A DNA stretch of 64,000 nt from Micavibrio sp. TMED2 (GTDB lineage: Bacteria > Pseudomonadota > Alphaproteobacteria > TMED2): the NCBI GenBank assembly GCA_002168225.1, contig NHBH01000001.1:476188-540187 (forward strand), in the 5' to 3' direction. Shown piece after piece: positions 1 through 8,460 of the stretch (the first letter of the stretch is position 1; every line of letters starts with the position of its first letter). Made by a program: the position numbers and the translations under genes. The notes below the pieces were generated by a model, which ran no database searches, was not told the origin of the DNA, and saw only the letters and a list, made by a program, of their open reading frames with translations.

Positions 1-221
1 TTTAGCAGGTCTGGTACGCCAAGTTGACGAAAAAATGCTGCGGTGAAGCATTACTGCCCGGCTGCCCAACTGAATTGCCCAACTATGGACGACCATATGA
101 TGCGGTCTGAACACTGGTCGGACGCGGATTTGCGCGACTGGTGGAAAGCAATAGCCCAAATCCGGGGGATATAGTTAGCTGTCATCAGAACGCGAAGTCG
201 ACAGAATCGGAGTGATGCAGA
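1..221. other. Leading stretch with no convincing gene
   Basis: No frame here looks like a recognisable protein. A short open stretch with GTG at 43 or ATG at 85 ends at the stop at 172-174, but it has no good ribosome binding site and no family features. The promoter and leader of the small lipoprotein gene at 222 should lie here. Confidence 0.4.
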
Positions 222-467
222 ATGCAGACAAGTTTCGCAAAAAGACGCCAGTGGATTGGCCAATGGCTAATGATCTCACTGGTGCTTCTGGCAGCGCTGG
301 TCATGACCGGTTGCACCAATGTCTCAACCCAGCCGACCTATATCTATGGTGAGCGGCCGGACAGCTTTTCCTATCCTCAGGCACCACAGCTGACACCCTT
401 GCAGCAACTCGAGGGATATTTCACCGATCCGTTCCATTGGCCACACTCACTGGACCCTGCCACCTGA
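222..467 (+). CDS. Small putative lipoprotein
   Basis: An 81-residue protein of unknown function. A basic N-terminus (KRR near residue 8) is followed by a hydrophobic segment and a lipobox ending V-M-T-G-C with the acceptor Cys at residue 31, so the mature part is only about 50 residues, anchored to a membrane by lipid. The mature part is rich in Pro, Tyr and Gln with no domain I recognise. GGAG at 209-212 sits 9 bases before the ATG and supports this start. The next gene is 233 bases away, so it is probably a single-gene unit. Lipoprotein export is well supported by the motif; the role is not known. Confidence 0.65.
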   Translation: MQTSFAKRRQWIGQWLMISLVLLAALVMTGCTNVSTQPTYIYGERPDSFSYPQAPQLTPLQQLEGYFTDPFHWPHSLDPAT

Positions 468-646
468 TCTCCGACCGCGTGTTACCCGGGTGAATAACCA
501 GGGTAATTGATTGTCGCGTAAACTGTTTTGTTCCCAACAAAGATGCGGCATTTGGATATTTTGCATTGTGGTATCTTGCGCGTGATGGCATGGTAAAGTG
601 TATATCAAACGCATCTGTGGGGGATGCGATTGTATGTATGGCCTGT

Positions 647-686
647 ATCATCCTGTGCCATGGTCTGTGGGGACCGTCAGGATGAT
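647..686 (+). promoter_or_regulatory. 9-bp inverted repeat just before the ankyrin gene
   Basis: ATCATCCTG (647-655) and CAGGATGAT (678-686) are perfect complements separated by 22 bases. The right arm ends a few bases before the G-run Shine-Dalgarno of the gene at 701. It could be an operator or an mRNA hairpin that affects ribosome access. No T-run follows, so it is not a terminator. Confidence 0.35.
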
Positions 687-700
687 GAACGGGGGGATTT

Positions 701-1126
701 ATGACCAATTATGCAAAGATGGTGCGTGCTATCCTGACTGAAGACGTCAAGGTGCTGTACTCGATTGTGTCCAAATCCGAGAATGTGGACGCTTTTGATG
801 ATACGGGCCGCACGCCACTGCATATTGCGGTCATGCATGCCCGCACACAGGCGATCGGCCCGCTGGTCGAGGCTGGTGCCGATGTGAACCTGCCATCCGG
901 TGATCACAAAACCGCTGCCGAGATTGCCGAGAGCAAGGGTGGTCTGGTGCAGCAATGTCTGGCCGATGCCAAGGCCGGTTATGACGGCAATGCAGCTCAA
1001 TCCGAGATCAGTGAATCCGGGGCGCCACCCGCCAAGAAGGCCGGTATTCCGATCGGTCGCAAGGCGGTCGAAGCCATGCGCCGCAAGCGTAACAACGGCA
1101 ATCTGGTTGGCGATCTGGCAACCTGA
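701..1126 (+). CDS. Ankyrin-repeat protein
   Basis: 141 residues, no signal peptide, presumably cytoplasmic. Residues about 30-70 match the ankyrin pattern (DDTGRTPLHIAV, then LVEAGADVN), followed by a second, partial unit (GDHKTAAEIAESKG). Ankyrin repeats are protein-protein interaction modules, so this is likely an adaptor or inhibitor, but no partner can be named. The C-terminal 40 residues are basic and lack repeats. A run of six G residues about 5 bases before the ATG is the ribosome binding site, and an inverted repeat lies just upstream. The following gene starts 35 bases downstream and may be co-transcribed. Confidence 0.75.
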   Translation: MTNYAKMVRAILTEDVKVLYSIVSKSENVDAFDDTGRTPLHIAVMHARTQAIGPLVEAGADVNLPSGDHKTAAEIAESKGGLVQQCLADAKAGYDGNAAQSEISESGAPPAKKAGIPIGRKAVEAMRRKRNNGNLVGDLAT

Positions 1127-1161
1127 CCGGATCAATACGCGGCTCTTTTTCAATATGAATA

Positions 1162-2136
1162 ATGCAAACCATACCTTTGCCCATGTCGGGTAAGGCGGAA
1201 ATCTGGCATGTGGACTGGGGTACACGCCAAGACAAGCGCTGGCTGACCCGCATCCTGATCGACGGCAGTGCTTCGCCTGTTATGCAGGCGCCCGAACTGT
1301 TCGAGCCTTGGCATGAACGTCTGCTGACGCCGGATTATCTCGCTGACACGCAGATAATACTGGGGCTTGATCTGCCGATTGGCCTGCCTACACATTATGC
1401 GGTCCGTGTCGGCATTACCGACTTCCCACAATTTCTGTCTGGTGCGCAAGGGCCTGACTGGATTAAATTTTCCACGGTCTGCCGATCACTGACCGAGGTT
1501 TCGCTAGAGCGGCCATTCTTCCCCTATCACCTTGTTGATCAGACAGCGTTGCATGGTCTCACGCCACAACAGGCCTGGCTCAAAAAGCTGGGATTGACCA
1601 AGTCAGCGGTTTATCGCCTGTGTGATAGCGAAACCCCGCACCGGGAATCAGCAGCGAGCCTGTTCTGGACCAAGGGTGCCAATCAGGTTGGCAAAGCAGC
1701 GCTTGGCGGTTGGGGCGAGGTGATCAAACCCCTGATGGCACTCCACGGCACGGCTCTTGGCATCTGGCCTTTTGATGGGGATTTTGCCGAACTTTGTGCC
1801 ACGAAAAGGCTGGTGATTGCAGAAACCTATCCGGGTGAGATTTACGGCTGGTTTGAGTGCAAGCCGATCTCGAAAACCAGACAGGCCGAGCGGTTAAAGG
1901 TCATACCGCAACTCTCCGATACCATTGCCGATCTGGGCATTGTCATGACCCCGTCAGCCCGCACCGCGCTGGAAACCGGGTTCGGGAATGATGCCCGCGG
2001 CGATGACCGGTTCGACAGCTTTGTCGGTGCGCTTGGCCTCTATGCGGTCCATAGTTGCAAGCGCCCGGCCCCGGTGCCGGGTGAGCCGATCTTCAGGACC
2101 ATCGAGGGCTGGATATTGGGTCAGGCGCTGCCTTAA
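1162..2136 (+). CDS. DUF429-type RNase H-like protein
   Basis: 324 residues, soluble. Three acidic motifs are arranged as in the predicted RNase H-like nuclease family DUF429: an early strand with WHVDWG, a middle GLDLPIGLP, and a late block AETYPGEIYGW followed by DRFDSFVGALGLY. The family is thought to be nuclease-like, but its activity and substrate are not established. The ATG at 1162 lacks a clear ribosome binding site; ATG 1183 is an alternative that would remove seven residues. It ends three bases into the convergent stop of the adaptor gene to the right. The family call is by motif only. Confidence 0.6.
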   Translation: MQTIPLPMSGKAEIWHVDWGTRQDKRWLTRILIDGSASPVMQAPELFEPWHERLLTPDYLADTQIILGLDLPIGLPTHYAVRVGITDFPQFLSGAQGPDWIKFSTVCRSLTEVSLERPFFPYHLVDQTALHGLTPQQAWLKKLGLTKSAVYRLCDSETPHRESAASLFWTKGANQVGKAALGGWGEVIKPLMALHGTALGIWPFDGDFAELCATKRLVIAETYPGEIYGWFECKPISKTRQAERLKVIPQLSDTIADLGIVMTPSARTALETGFGNDARGDDRFDSFVGALGLYAVHSCKRPAPVPGEPIFRTIEGWILGQALP

Positions 2137-3218
2137 TTGCTGCTGCTACTGCCCATTTCGCGGTCGGCATAGGCCTTGGGCGCAAAGACGGCCTGGGCAA
2201 TCCGTTCCAGCGGGCGACCGAGTGCGGTCGAGGTGATCTGTACCGTGGTAAATAGCGGCAAATTCGGTGCCTGATCCATGAACTCGATGCGGACCAACTG
2301 ACGGCGGTGGGTCGGCTCGAAACTGCGCTGGAATTCCTCGGCCAGCCGGGAGGCAACCGGGTAAACCCGGGTAATCCGACCGTCAAAGGTTTCAACCCCG
2401 GATTTGATCGCCACTTCCTCGCCCGGCTCAAGGTCATAGGCGGTACCGGTCGGTACCTGCGCCAGCACAAAGCGCTCGTCATAATACAGCTTCATCAGGC
2501 TGTCGCCGGGTTCAACCACGGCACCCTCAACCACATCGAGATTGGCAACGAGGCCATCCTCAGCGGCATATATCCGGCCCTCGTTATAGGCCTCTTCGAG
2601 TTGAATAAGGGTTGAATCCAGTTCCGCCAGGCTGACCGTCATCAGACGGATGGTTTCATCAATCACGCTGGCGTCGGCAATGACCTTTTGTGCCTCTTGC
2701 ATGCCCTTGAATGCTTCATCAACCGCTTCCGACATACGCTCGGAGCGAACCAGCCCCTTGGCGCGGGCGGCGCGGGTGGTGTTGAGCGTATCCTGCAGGA
2801 TTTTGGCACGCTCATTGGCAGCATCGCGGGTGGCGAGCAGGAACTCGCGTCTGGCAACCATGTCATTCAGATCGCGCTCCATTTCCAGCTTGCGGGCACG
2901 TAAGGTTGCCACCTGCTCCAGCACATCGCGCGAGCGGACCACAGCAATCAGCTGCCCGGCCTGAACCGCCGAGCCTTCCTCGACCAGTAAGTCGGTTACC
3001 GTGCCGCGATGTTCGGTGGCGACGTCATAATTGCGCTGCATCACCTGTCCGTCGGCATCGAGATAGACCAGATGACCGAAGGCAAGGTCGGCAATCGCGA
3101 GCACGATCACGGCCAGCAGACCGAGATAGATAATCCGGCCATAGCTCTTCTTCGGTTTCCGCTTTTCGCTGACCAGATTATCAACGCGGGTACGGGGTTT
3201 GATGCGGTGCATTACCAT
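2133..3218 (-). CDS. HlyD-family membrane fusion protein (Alg44-like)
   Basis: 361 residues. A cytoplasmic basic tail (1-26) is followed by one transmembrane helix (about 27-49), a half biotinyl-lipoyl-like domain (60-95), a long coiled-coil hairpin (about 96-212), the second lipoyl half (213-240) and a beta-barrel region. This is the periplasmic adaptor layout of HlyD/EmrA, and also of the C-terminal part of alginate Alg44. There is no PilZ domain. It overlaps the stop of the upstream glycosyltransferase by 7 bases (ATG at 3216-3218), so the two are translationally coupled. The likely job is carrying the polysaccharide made by that enzyme across the periplasm. No inner-membrane ABC partner is in the window, which argues against a type I protein secretion role. 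Confidence 0.8.
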   Translation of the reverse strand: MVMHRIKPRTRVDNLVSEKRKPKKSYGRIIYLGLLAVIVLAIADLAFGHLVYLDADGQVMQRNYDVATEHRGTVTDLLVEEGSAVQAGQLIAVVRSRDVLEQVATLRARKLEMERDLNDMVARREFLLATRDAANERAKILQDTLNTTRAARAKGLVRSERMSEAVDEAFKGMQEAQKVIADASVIDETIRLMTVSLAELDSTLIQLEEAYNEGRIYAAEDGLVANLDVVEGAVVEPGDSLMKLYYDERFVLAQVPTGTAYDLEPGEEVAIKSGVETFDGRITRVYPVASRLAEEFQRSFEPTHRRQLVRIEFMDQAPNLPLFTTVQITSTALGRPLERIAQAVFAPKAYADREMGSSSSN

Positions 3219-4489
3219 TGCTCGACGCTCCGTCGGACTTTAGTGGGGTAAAAACTGTCATTGTAGGAGCTGCGGAAGGCGAGCTCGGTAAAACAGGCGA
3301 CAATCCGGATGCCGCGCAGGAAATAGCTGGCATAGAGGCTGTAGCCGGGCAGATAGATCCAGAGCCGATGCATGCCGCGCCGTGGTGTCACCAGCACACA
3401 GGTGAACATGGTGAAAGCCGACAGGATCGTGTAGACGCACCACAGGAACAGGAACACCGGCACGACCAGGCTTGGGAAGAAGATGATCACGTAAGGCAGA
3501 TAGACCGCATAGCTGAACGGCAGCAAAACATTGAAGAACAGGGCATTGACGCTGGCCATGATATCGCGCCAGCGGAATTGCCGGGAGGTCGGGTCAAACA
3601 CAGTGCGGAACTTGCGGAACCGGTTGCGGATCAGGCTGCGGTCCCAGCGAATTCGCTGGCGGATCAGGCCCTGATCGGAATTGGGCACATTGGTCAGGCA
3701 CCAGGCATCCTCGGCAAAGGCCACCTTCCAACCGGCCCGGCGCAGCTTGATGGTCAGGTTGCTGTCATCGCCCGGACCCACATCCCAGCCACCAACGCGC
3801 TGGATGGCACTGCGGCGGAACGCACCGAAGGCACCGGAAACGATCATCAGCCAGCCCATGTAGTCGAGGAACTGGCGACCGAGGCTGATATTGTCGAAAT
3901 ACTCGATCGCCTGAAACCGGGTGATCAGGTTTTCGCGCGCGTTGCGGGCGGCGATATTGCCGGAAACCGCACCGATATCCGGATCGGACAGCAGCCGGGC
4001 AACGATCCGCTCGATCGCGTCATCATCGAAGCTGGTATCGATGTCGCAGGAGACCACAACCTCATGACGGCACAGGCTGAACCCGAGATTGAGGGCCGCT
4101 GCCTTGCCACCGCGCAGATCGGTGGAGATATAGTCATGGATCAGGCCGTTGCGCTTCAGCTCGCGGGCGACGGCGCGCATGTTGTCGGTCGAGCCGTCAT
4201 CGACGACAACGATCTGCAGGTTGTTCTGGGTCTGGCGGTGCAGGGTGTGGATGCTCTCGGCCAGCCGGTCGCCCTCGTTATGGCCGACAAGCAGCACGCT
4301 GACCGGCTCATTGATCCGGCTCGGGGCCGGTTTCTGCGGCACCAGCGCCCAGGTCAGCCCGACCGCCAGTGTCGACAGGAAGAAACGCGGCAGATCGAAC
4401 AGGAACAGGGGCCAGAACAGGTTGAATGCCGACTTCAGATCGAGCTGAGCCGCCAGCAAAAAGCCTTCCTTGAGCCAGTCAGAGAACAT
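3212..4489 (-). CDS. Processive family 2 glycosyltransferase
   Basis: 425 residues, an inner-membrane polysaccharide synthase. N-terminal membrane helices (about 22-50) precede a GT-A domain with VVVDDGSTD (94-102), the metal-binding CDID (148-151), a PGDDSN acceptor-site motif (239-244) and Q-R-I-R-W (278-282), which fits the QxxRW signature of processive synthases such as cellulose, hyaluronan and Alg8-type enzymes. At least three C-terminal helices follow. The gene begins 30 bases after the zinc-ribbon regulator and overlaps the HlyD adaptor, so the three form one operon. It probably uses a UDP- or GDP-sugar to build and extrude a linear polymer; the sugar cannot be read from the sequence. 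Confidence 0.88.
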   Translation of the reverse strand: MFSDWLKEGFLLAAQLDLKSAFNLFWPLFLFDLPRFFLSTLAVGLTWALVPQKPAPSRINEPVSVLLVGHNEGDRLAESIHTLHRQTQNNLQIVVVDDGSTDNMRAVARELKRNGLIHDYISTDLRGGKAAALNLGFSLCRHEVVVSCDIDTSFDDDAIERIVARLLSDPDIGAVSGNIAARNARENLITRFQAIEYFDNISLGRQFLDYMGWLMIVSGAFGAFRRSAIQRVGGWDVGPGDDSNLTIKLRRAGWKVAFAEDAWCLTNVPNSDQGLIRQRIRWDRSLIRNRFRKFRTVFDPTSRQFRWRDIMASVNALFFNVLLPFSYAVYLPYVIIFFPSLVVPVFLFLWCVYTILSAFTMFTCVLVTPRRGMHRLWIYLPGYSLYASYFLRGIRIVACFTELAFRSSYNDSFYPTKVRRSVEQW

Positions 4490-4519
4490 GAAAGATGGTC
4501 CTGATAAGAGTTGCCGCGA

Positions 4520-5944
4520 TTACGCTGCTTCGCGCAGATCAAGCCAGCTGGCCTCGACCGTTGCACTGCGGTTGTCTTCGGTATTGAGGATGTTGAAGTC
4601 GGGCAGGATGCCGAAGATATCGGCAATCGCCCGGCCGAGCTTGTCGGCGACGATCACCGCATTCTCGGTCGGGGTGTCCGGCATCAGCATATAGACACGC
4701 GGCCCGCGCCAGGCGACGAGATCACTGTCGCGCAGGCGTTCAGCGGCAATGGTCGATGCCTGACGATACAGGCTGTTGAGGGAGGCGAGGCCGAGCTGAT
4801 CGACCTTGTCACCATTGGCCTGCAGGGTCATGCGCATGACCACATGGGGGCGGTTGCTGCGTTTGGTGCGGCGACGCTCGATCACCACCAGACGGTCGAA
4901 CTCCTCAACGCTGATGATGCGGGCCGGTTCGCCGTCATTGTTGAGCAGGCCGGGCATGGCACCGGACAGCACGGCCTGACGCCCATCAACGGTCAGGTCG
5001 TAATGGTGAATATCGCGGGTGCTGCAATCCTTGGCCTCGGTATGCTGGCCGCAATCCATGCAGGTAAAGCCTACTTCCACATCGCCGGACTGATGGCCGC
5101 AATCATGGCAATGGGTCAGCTCACCTGAAATATCGTAATCGACGCCATAATGGCGCAGGCGCTCATTACATTTCGGGCAGACCAGCCGCTCGCCCTGCAC
5201 GAATTGTGGGCGCAGGCCCTGAAAACCGCAGCTGTAGTGATGGACCAGTGGCACCGGCTCGATATGGCTTGAATGGCAGCTTTCGCATTCTTCCTGCGCC
5301 AACAGGCGGGCAGACTGGCAATGGCTGCATTCATGGACCCGCTGGAAGAACCGGGTGCCGAGAAAACCGTCGGTCGCCAGATTGCGCAGTACGTCATTAT
5401 TGACCGGAATGCCGGTAAGGCCCGGATAGGCGGCAACCTGTGCCCGGTTCGGTGCGAAGCGGGCATTAATTGCCGTATCGCGGGTGAAGGCCATGGCCAG
5501 CGCCAGAAACTGTTCGCGCTGTTCCTCTGGCACACCCGGAACATCGTCGAGGCGGTGGCAGATCGGGGTGATTTTGGTCAGTGCCTGTTTGATCTGGTCG
5601 GCGGTGGCAGCATTGATAACGGCATCGGCGCGGGGCAGGTCGCAACCGGCATCGATGATCGGCAGCAGAGCCTGATCATTGGCCCAGAGACCGCGATAGA
5701 GGCGCGCCGGATTGGTGCCGGGCAGGGCGAGCACTGCCATGGTGGCGATATTCACGCCTTTTTCAAAGGTCACATTCGGCATGGCAGGCAGTGCATCGGG
5801 TGCGCCGCCGATAACACAGATACGCCAGTCACGGATCGGCTTCACGACCGTACGCGGGGTAATACCGGACACAGCTTCGTTACGACCGGTTTTGGTCGTT
5901 AGAGCCTTGTTGCCGCTATTTTTAATGTTTTTGAAACCCAGCAT
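4520..5944 (-). CDS. TackOD1-like zinc-ribbon protein with degenerate GGDEF domain
   Basis: 474 residues, cytoplasmic. Residues about 38-140 form an alpha/beta segment that may be a worn receiver-like fold. A zinc-ribbon block carries five CxxC motifs at 206-209, 220-223, 256-259, 279-282 and 295-298, plus further His and Cys. This matches what I know of the TackOD1 output domain, first described in thaumarchaeal signalling proteins and also present in proteobacteria. Residues 365-445 follow a GGDEF-domain pattern, but the active-site loop reads GPRVY where GGDEF would stand, so diguanylate cyclase activity is unlikely; nucleotide or protein binding is possible. First gene of the polysaccharide operon, with a near-perfect AAAGGAG site before the ATG. 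Likely the operon's regulator. Confidence 0.65.
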   Translation of the reverse strand: MLGFKNIKNSGNKALTTKTGRNEAVSGITPRTVVKPIRDWRICVIGGAPDALPAMPNVTFEKGVNIATMAVLALPGTNPARLYRGLWANDQALLPIIDAGCDLPRADAVINAATADQIKQALTKITPICHRLDDVPGVPEEQREQFLALAMAFTRDTAINARFAPNRAQVAAYPGLTGIPVNNDVLRNLATDGFLGTRFFQRVHECSHCQSARLLAQEECESCHSSHIEPVPLVHHYSCGFQGLRPQFVQGERLVCPKCNERLRHYGVDYDISGELTHCHDCGHQSGDVEVGFTCMDCGQHTEAKDCSTRDIHHYDLTVDGRQAVLSGAMPGLLNNDGEPARIISVEEFDRLVVIERRRTKRSNRPHVVMRMTLQANGDKVDQLGLASLNSLYRQASTIAAERLRDSDLVAWRGPRVYMLMPDTPTENAVIVADKLGRAIADIFGILPDFNILNTEDNRSATVEASWLDLREAA

Positions 5945-5993
5945 CTGGTTACTCCTTTGGCGTACCTATGCGCACAGTCGATGGCAGCTATTT

Positions 5994-6013
5994 TCAAATT
6001 TGCTAAAATTTGA
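5994..6013. promoter_or_regulatory. Perfect 8-bp inverted repeat, candidate operator
   Basis: TCAAATTT (5994-6001), spacer GCTA, AAATTTGA (6006-6013). It lies 50-70 bases upstream of the TackOD1-like gene and just downstream of its predicted -10 box, close to the expected transcription start. A symmetric site in that position fits a dimeric repressor. There is no T-run on either strand, so a terminator is unlikely. Confidence 0.5.
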
Positions 6014-6022
6014 ACTACATTT

Positions 6023-6053
6023 TTTATATCGATCGGACTACATACCCCGTCAA
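6023..6053 (-). promoter_or_regulatory. Candidate sigma-70 promoter of the polysaccharide operon
   Basis: On the minus strand TTGACG (6053-6048) is followed, after 18-19 bases, by ATATAA/TATAAA (6029-6023). This is the best -35/-10 pair in the divergent region and points to the operon starting at 5944, giving a leader of roughly 70 bases. Spacing is slightly long. Confidence 0.45.
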
Positions 6054-6318
6054 CGCGGAAGGCGATCTTTCTTCTGCGTAAGAACCCTGTAATACGCATA
6101 ACGATAGAAAGTTTGTCAGGTTTCAGCCCGCAGATTTTGCATGGCTGATGTGAGCGGTCTCCGGTGATCGATTGATCTGCACTTTCAATAATCGTGCCTA
6201 GGAAGCGAAACAACCGCGCTGTGGTTATTAAATATGGTTAACGCATCTGGAATTTGGACAGATGCCGATGGCCGGAACACAGTGCGCGACCTGAAACCGA
6301 CAACAGTGAGTTAGTGCC

Positions 6319-8400
6319 ATGTCCAGCCATTCATCCCAGACCAACAACATTCGCGGTACCGGTTGCAACGACCGCCTGTCCGGCAGCAATGGCAATGACC
6401 GGGTGGCAGCGCTCTCTGGTAATGACACGGTTACCACCGGCAATGGCGATGACGTGATCGCTCTTGGCGACGGCAATGATTCCGGTCATGGCGGTCATGG
6501 CAATGACCTGATTTCCGGTGGTGCCGGGCGTGACACTCTGGTCGGCGGCCAGCAGAATGACACCCTCAACGGTGGCGACGGCAATGACACGCTCTATGGC
6601 GATGGTCATGATGACAAGATCACCGGCGGTGACGGCGATGACTTTATCACCGGCGATAATGAGCGCGGTACCGAAACTCCGGGCTATGACACCGGCAGCG
6701 ATACCCTGCATGGCGGCTATGGCAATGACACCATCCTCGGCGGCGGCAAGGCCGATACCATTTCCGGTGGTGCCGGCAATGACTCACTCGATGGCGGTAC
6801 TGGTGATGACCGTCTCCATGGGGGCGAGGGCCGCGACACCATTCTGGCAGCAGCCGGTGCCGATACGGTTCATGCCGGTCACGGCGATGACTATGTCAAC
6901 GGCGGTGAAGGCAATGATCGCCTGCACGGTGGTGACGGCAGCGATACGCTGTACGGTCAGACCGGTGACGACACCGTTCATGGCGGCAATGGCAGCGACC
7001 TCATTGATGGCGGTGCCGGTACTGACAGCCTCGCCGGTGGCAATGATGCTGATACCATCTATACCCGTGATGGCGACGATACCGCCCGTGGTGGCAATGG
7101 CGATGACTATATCGAGACCGGCACCGGTGACCACCTGCTGACTGGTGGTAATGGCAATGACGTGATTTATGCCGAGGCCGGTGCCGATACCATTCATGCC
7201 GGTAACGGCGATGATCTGGTGCAGGCCAATGGCGGTGATGATGTGCTGACCGGTGGTTCCGGTGCCGACAGCCTCTATGCCGGTGATGGCGATGATCTGC
7301 TGAATGGCGGCAATGGCAATGACTTCCTCGATGCCGGTGACGGTGCCGATACCATCAATGGTGGCGACGGCGACGACACCGTCTTTGCTGATGACGGCAA
7401 CGATCTGGTACGCGGCGGCAATGGCAATGATAGTCTGCGCGGCTTCCACGGCGATGACACGATCCATGGTGGCAATGGCGATGACCGCATTTTCGGTGGT
7501 GTTGATCGCGCCGCGGATGCCTTTGATCCGACCGAGAGCGACAATGACAGCCTGATCGGTGGCAATGGTGATGACTACATCGCCGGTTATGTTGGTGCCG
7601 ATACCATTCATGGTGGCAACGACGACGACACCATCGATGGCGGTGAGGACAATGACGTCCTGTTCGGCGGCAATGGCAATGACCAGATTGCGGCCGGTAC
7701 CGGTGCTGACAGTGTTCTTGGCGGCAATGGCGATGACCTGATCCGCAGCTTCAGCGGCGATGATACGGTCGTTGGCGGTTATGGCGATGACACCATCATC
7801 GCCGGTGTCGGGACCGACGATCTGGCCAGCCTGATTGACGAGACCGATAATGATCTGGTGCGTGCCGGAGCCGGTAACGACTTCGTTGAAGGTCAGACCG
7901 GTGCGGATACCCTCTATGGCCAGACCGGCGATGATCGCCTCGATGGCAATGACGGCAATGACTATGTCCATGGCGGTGATGGCAATGACAGCCTCAACGG
8001 CAATGGCGATAACGATACCGTTATCGGTGGTCGTGGCTTCGATACCGTTCGCGGTGGTACCGGTGACGACCTGCTGCTCGGCGGTCGTGATGACGATACC
8101 CTCCAGGGCAGCAGCGGTTCTGACACCCTCAACGGTGAAACCGGCAATGATCTGCTCGAGGGCGGCAATGGCAGCGATGTCTTTATCCTGACCCGCAATG
8201 GCGGCTTCGACATCATCACCGATTTCGGTAATGGCAACGACGTTATGGATGTCAGCAATTTCCGGGTTCGTGACGGTTTCGACGGCCTGAACCTGCATGA
8301 TGACGGTGCCGGTAACGCGGTTGTCGATTTCGGCAATGCGTCCTTTACCCTCGACGGTATCGATGTCAGCCAGCTGAGCGCCGAGGATTTCCTGTTCTAA
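6319..8400 (+). CDS. RTX calcium-binding repeat protein
   Basis: 693 residues, almost wholly GGxGxDxUx nonapeptide repeats (on the order of sixty), which fold into a Ca2+-bound parallel beta-roll outside the cell. Three longer inserts break the register (near residues 113-125, 395-412 and 500-515). The start is only a short polar segment with no signal peptide. The last ~60 residues leave the repeat, turn hydrophobic/acidic and end in D-F-L-F, as in type I secretion substrates. No protease, lipase, epimerase or adhesin domain is present, so it is probably a structural matrix or surface-layer protein. Divergent from the polysaccharide operon; no type I ABC ATPase is in the window. ATG 6319 lacks an obvious Shine-Dalgarno. 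Confidence 0.9.
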   Translation: MSSHSSQTNNIRGTGCNDRLSGSNGNDRVAALSGNDTVTTGNGDDVIALGDGNDSGHGGHGNDLISGGAGRDTLVGGQQNDTLNGGDGNDTLYGDGHDDKITGGDGDDFITGDNERGTETPGYDTGSDTLHGGYGNDTILGGGKADTISGGAGNDSLDGGTGDDRLHGGEGRDTILAAAGADTVHAGHGDDYVNGGEGNDRLHGGDGSDTLYGQTGDDTVHGGNGSDLIDGGAGTDSLAGGNDADTIYTRDGDDTARGGNGDDYIETGTGDHLLTGGNGNDVIYAEAGADTIHAGNGDDLVQANGGDDVLTGGSGADSLYAGDGDDLLNGGNGNDFLDAGDGADTINGGDGDDTVFADDGNDLVRGGNGNDSLRGFHGDDTIHGGNGDDRIFGGVDRAADAFDPTESDNDSLIGGNGDDYIAGYVGADTIHGGNDDDTIDGGEDNDVLFGGNGNDQIAAGTGADSVLGGNGDDLIRSFSGDDTVVGGYGDDTIIAGVGTDDLASLIDETDNDLVRAGAGNDFVEGQTGADTLYGQTGDDRLDGNDGNDYVHGGDGNDSLNGNGDNDTVIGGRGFDTVRGGTGDDLLLGGRDDDTLQGSSGSDTLNGETGNDLLEGGNGSDVFILTRNGGFDIITDFGNGNDVMDVSNFRVRDGFDGLNLHDDGAGNAVVDFGNASFTLDGIDVSQLSAEDFLF

Positions 8401-8460
8401 ACAGCACGCGATTTATCAACGCGTTTTCGATGGGCTCTCCCTTATAACCCGTCGCCACAC

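Larger units (their letters stand above)
5945..6318. other. Divergent AT-rich regulatory region
   Basis: A 374-base gap between the leftward polysaccharide operon and the rightward RTX gene with no credible coding frame. It is clearly richer in A+T than its surroundings. It holds a plausible leftward promoter and a perfect inverted repeat, described separately. I see no strong -35/-10 pair for the RTX gene. Confidence 0.6.

Noticed and set aside
43-174. 43-codon frame at the window start
   Set aside because: Short, no Shine-Dalgarno at the GTG or ATG, no motif.
482-506. TTACCC/GGGTAA stem after the first lipoprotein gene as terminator
   Set aside because: Only six pairs and no T-run.
2133-3218. 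HlyD gene as the type I secretion adaptor for the RTX protein
   Set aside because: It overlaps the GT2 gene and there is no ABC ATPase beside it. The Alg44-like role is the simpler reading, though not excluded.
3218-4504. 428-codon open frame on the plus strand opposite the glycosyltransferase
   Set aside because: It mirrors a gene with clear GT2 motifs, and its product is a low-complexity mix with no family features. GC-rich codon bias often leaves the opposite strand open.
6784-8298. 504-codon minus-strand frame inside the RTX gene
   Set aside because: The repeats read backwards give an Ile/Ala/Thr/Val-rich string; it exists only because the sense strand is repetitive.
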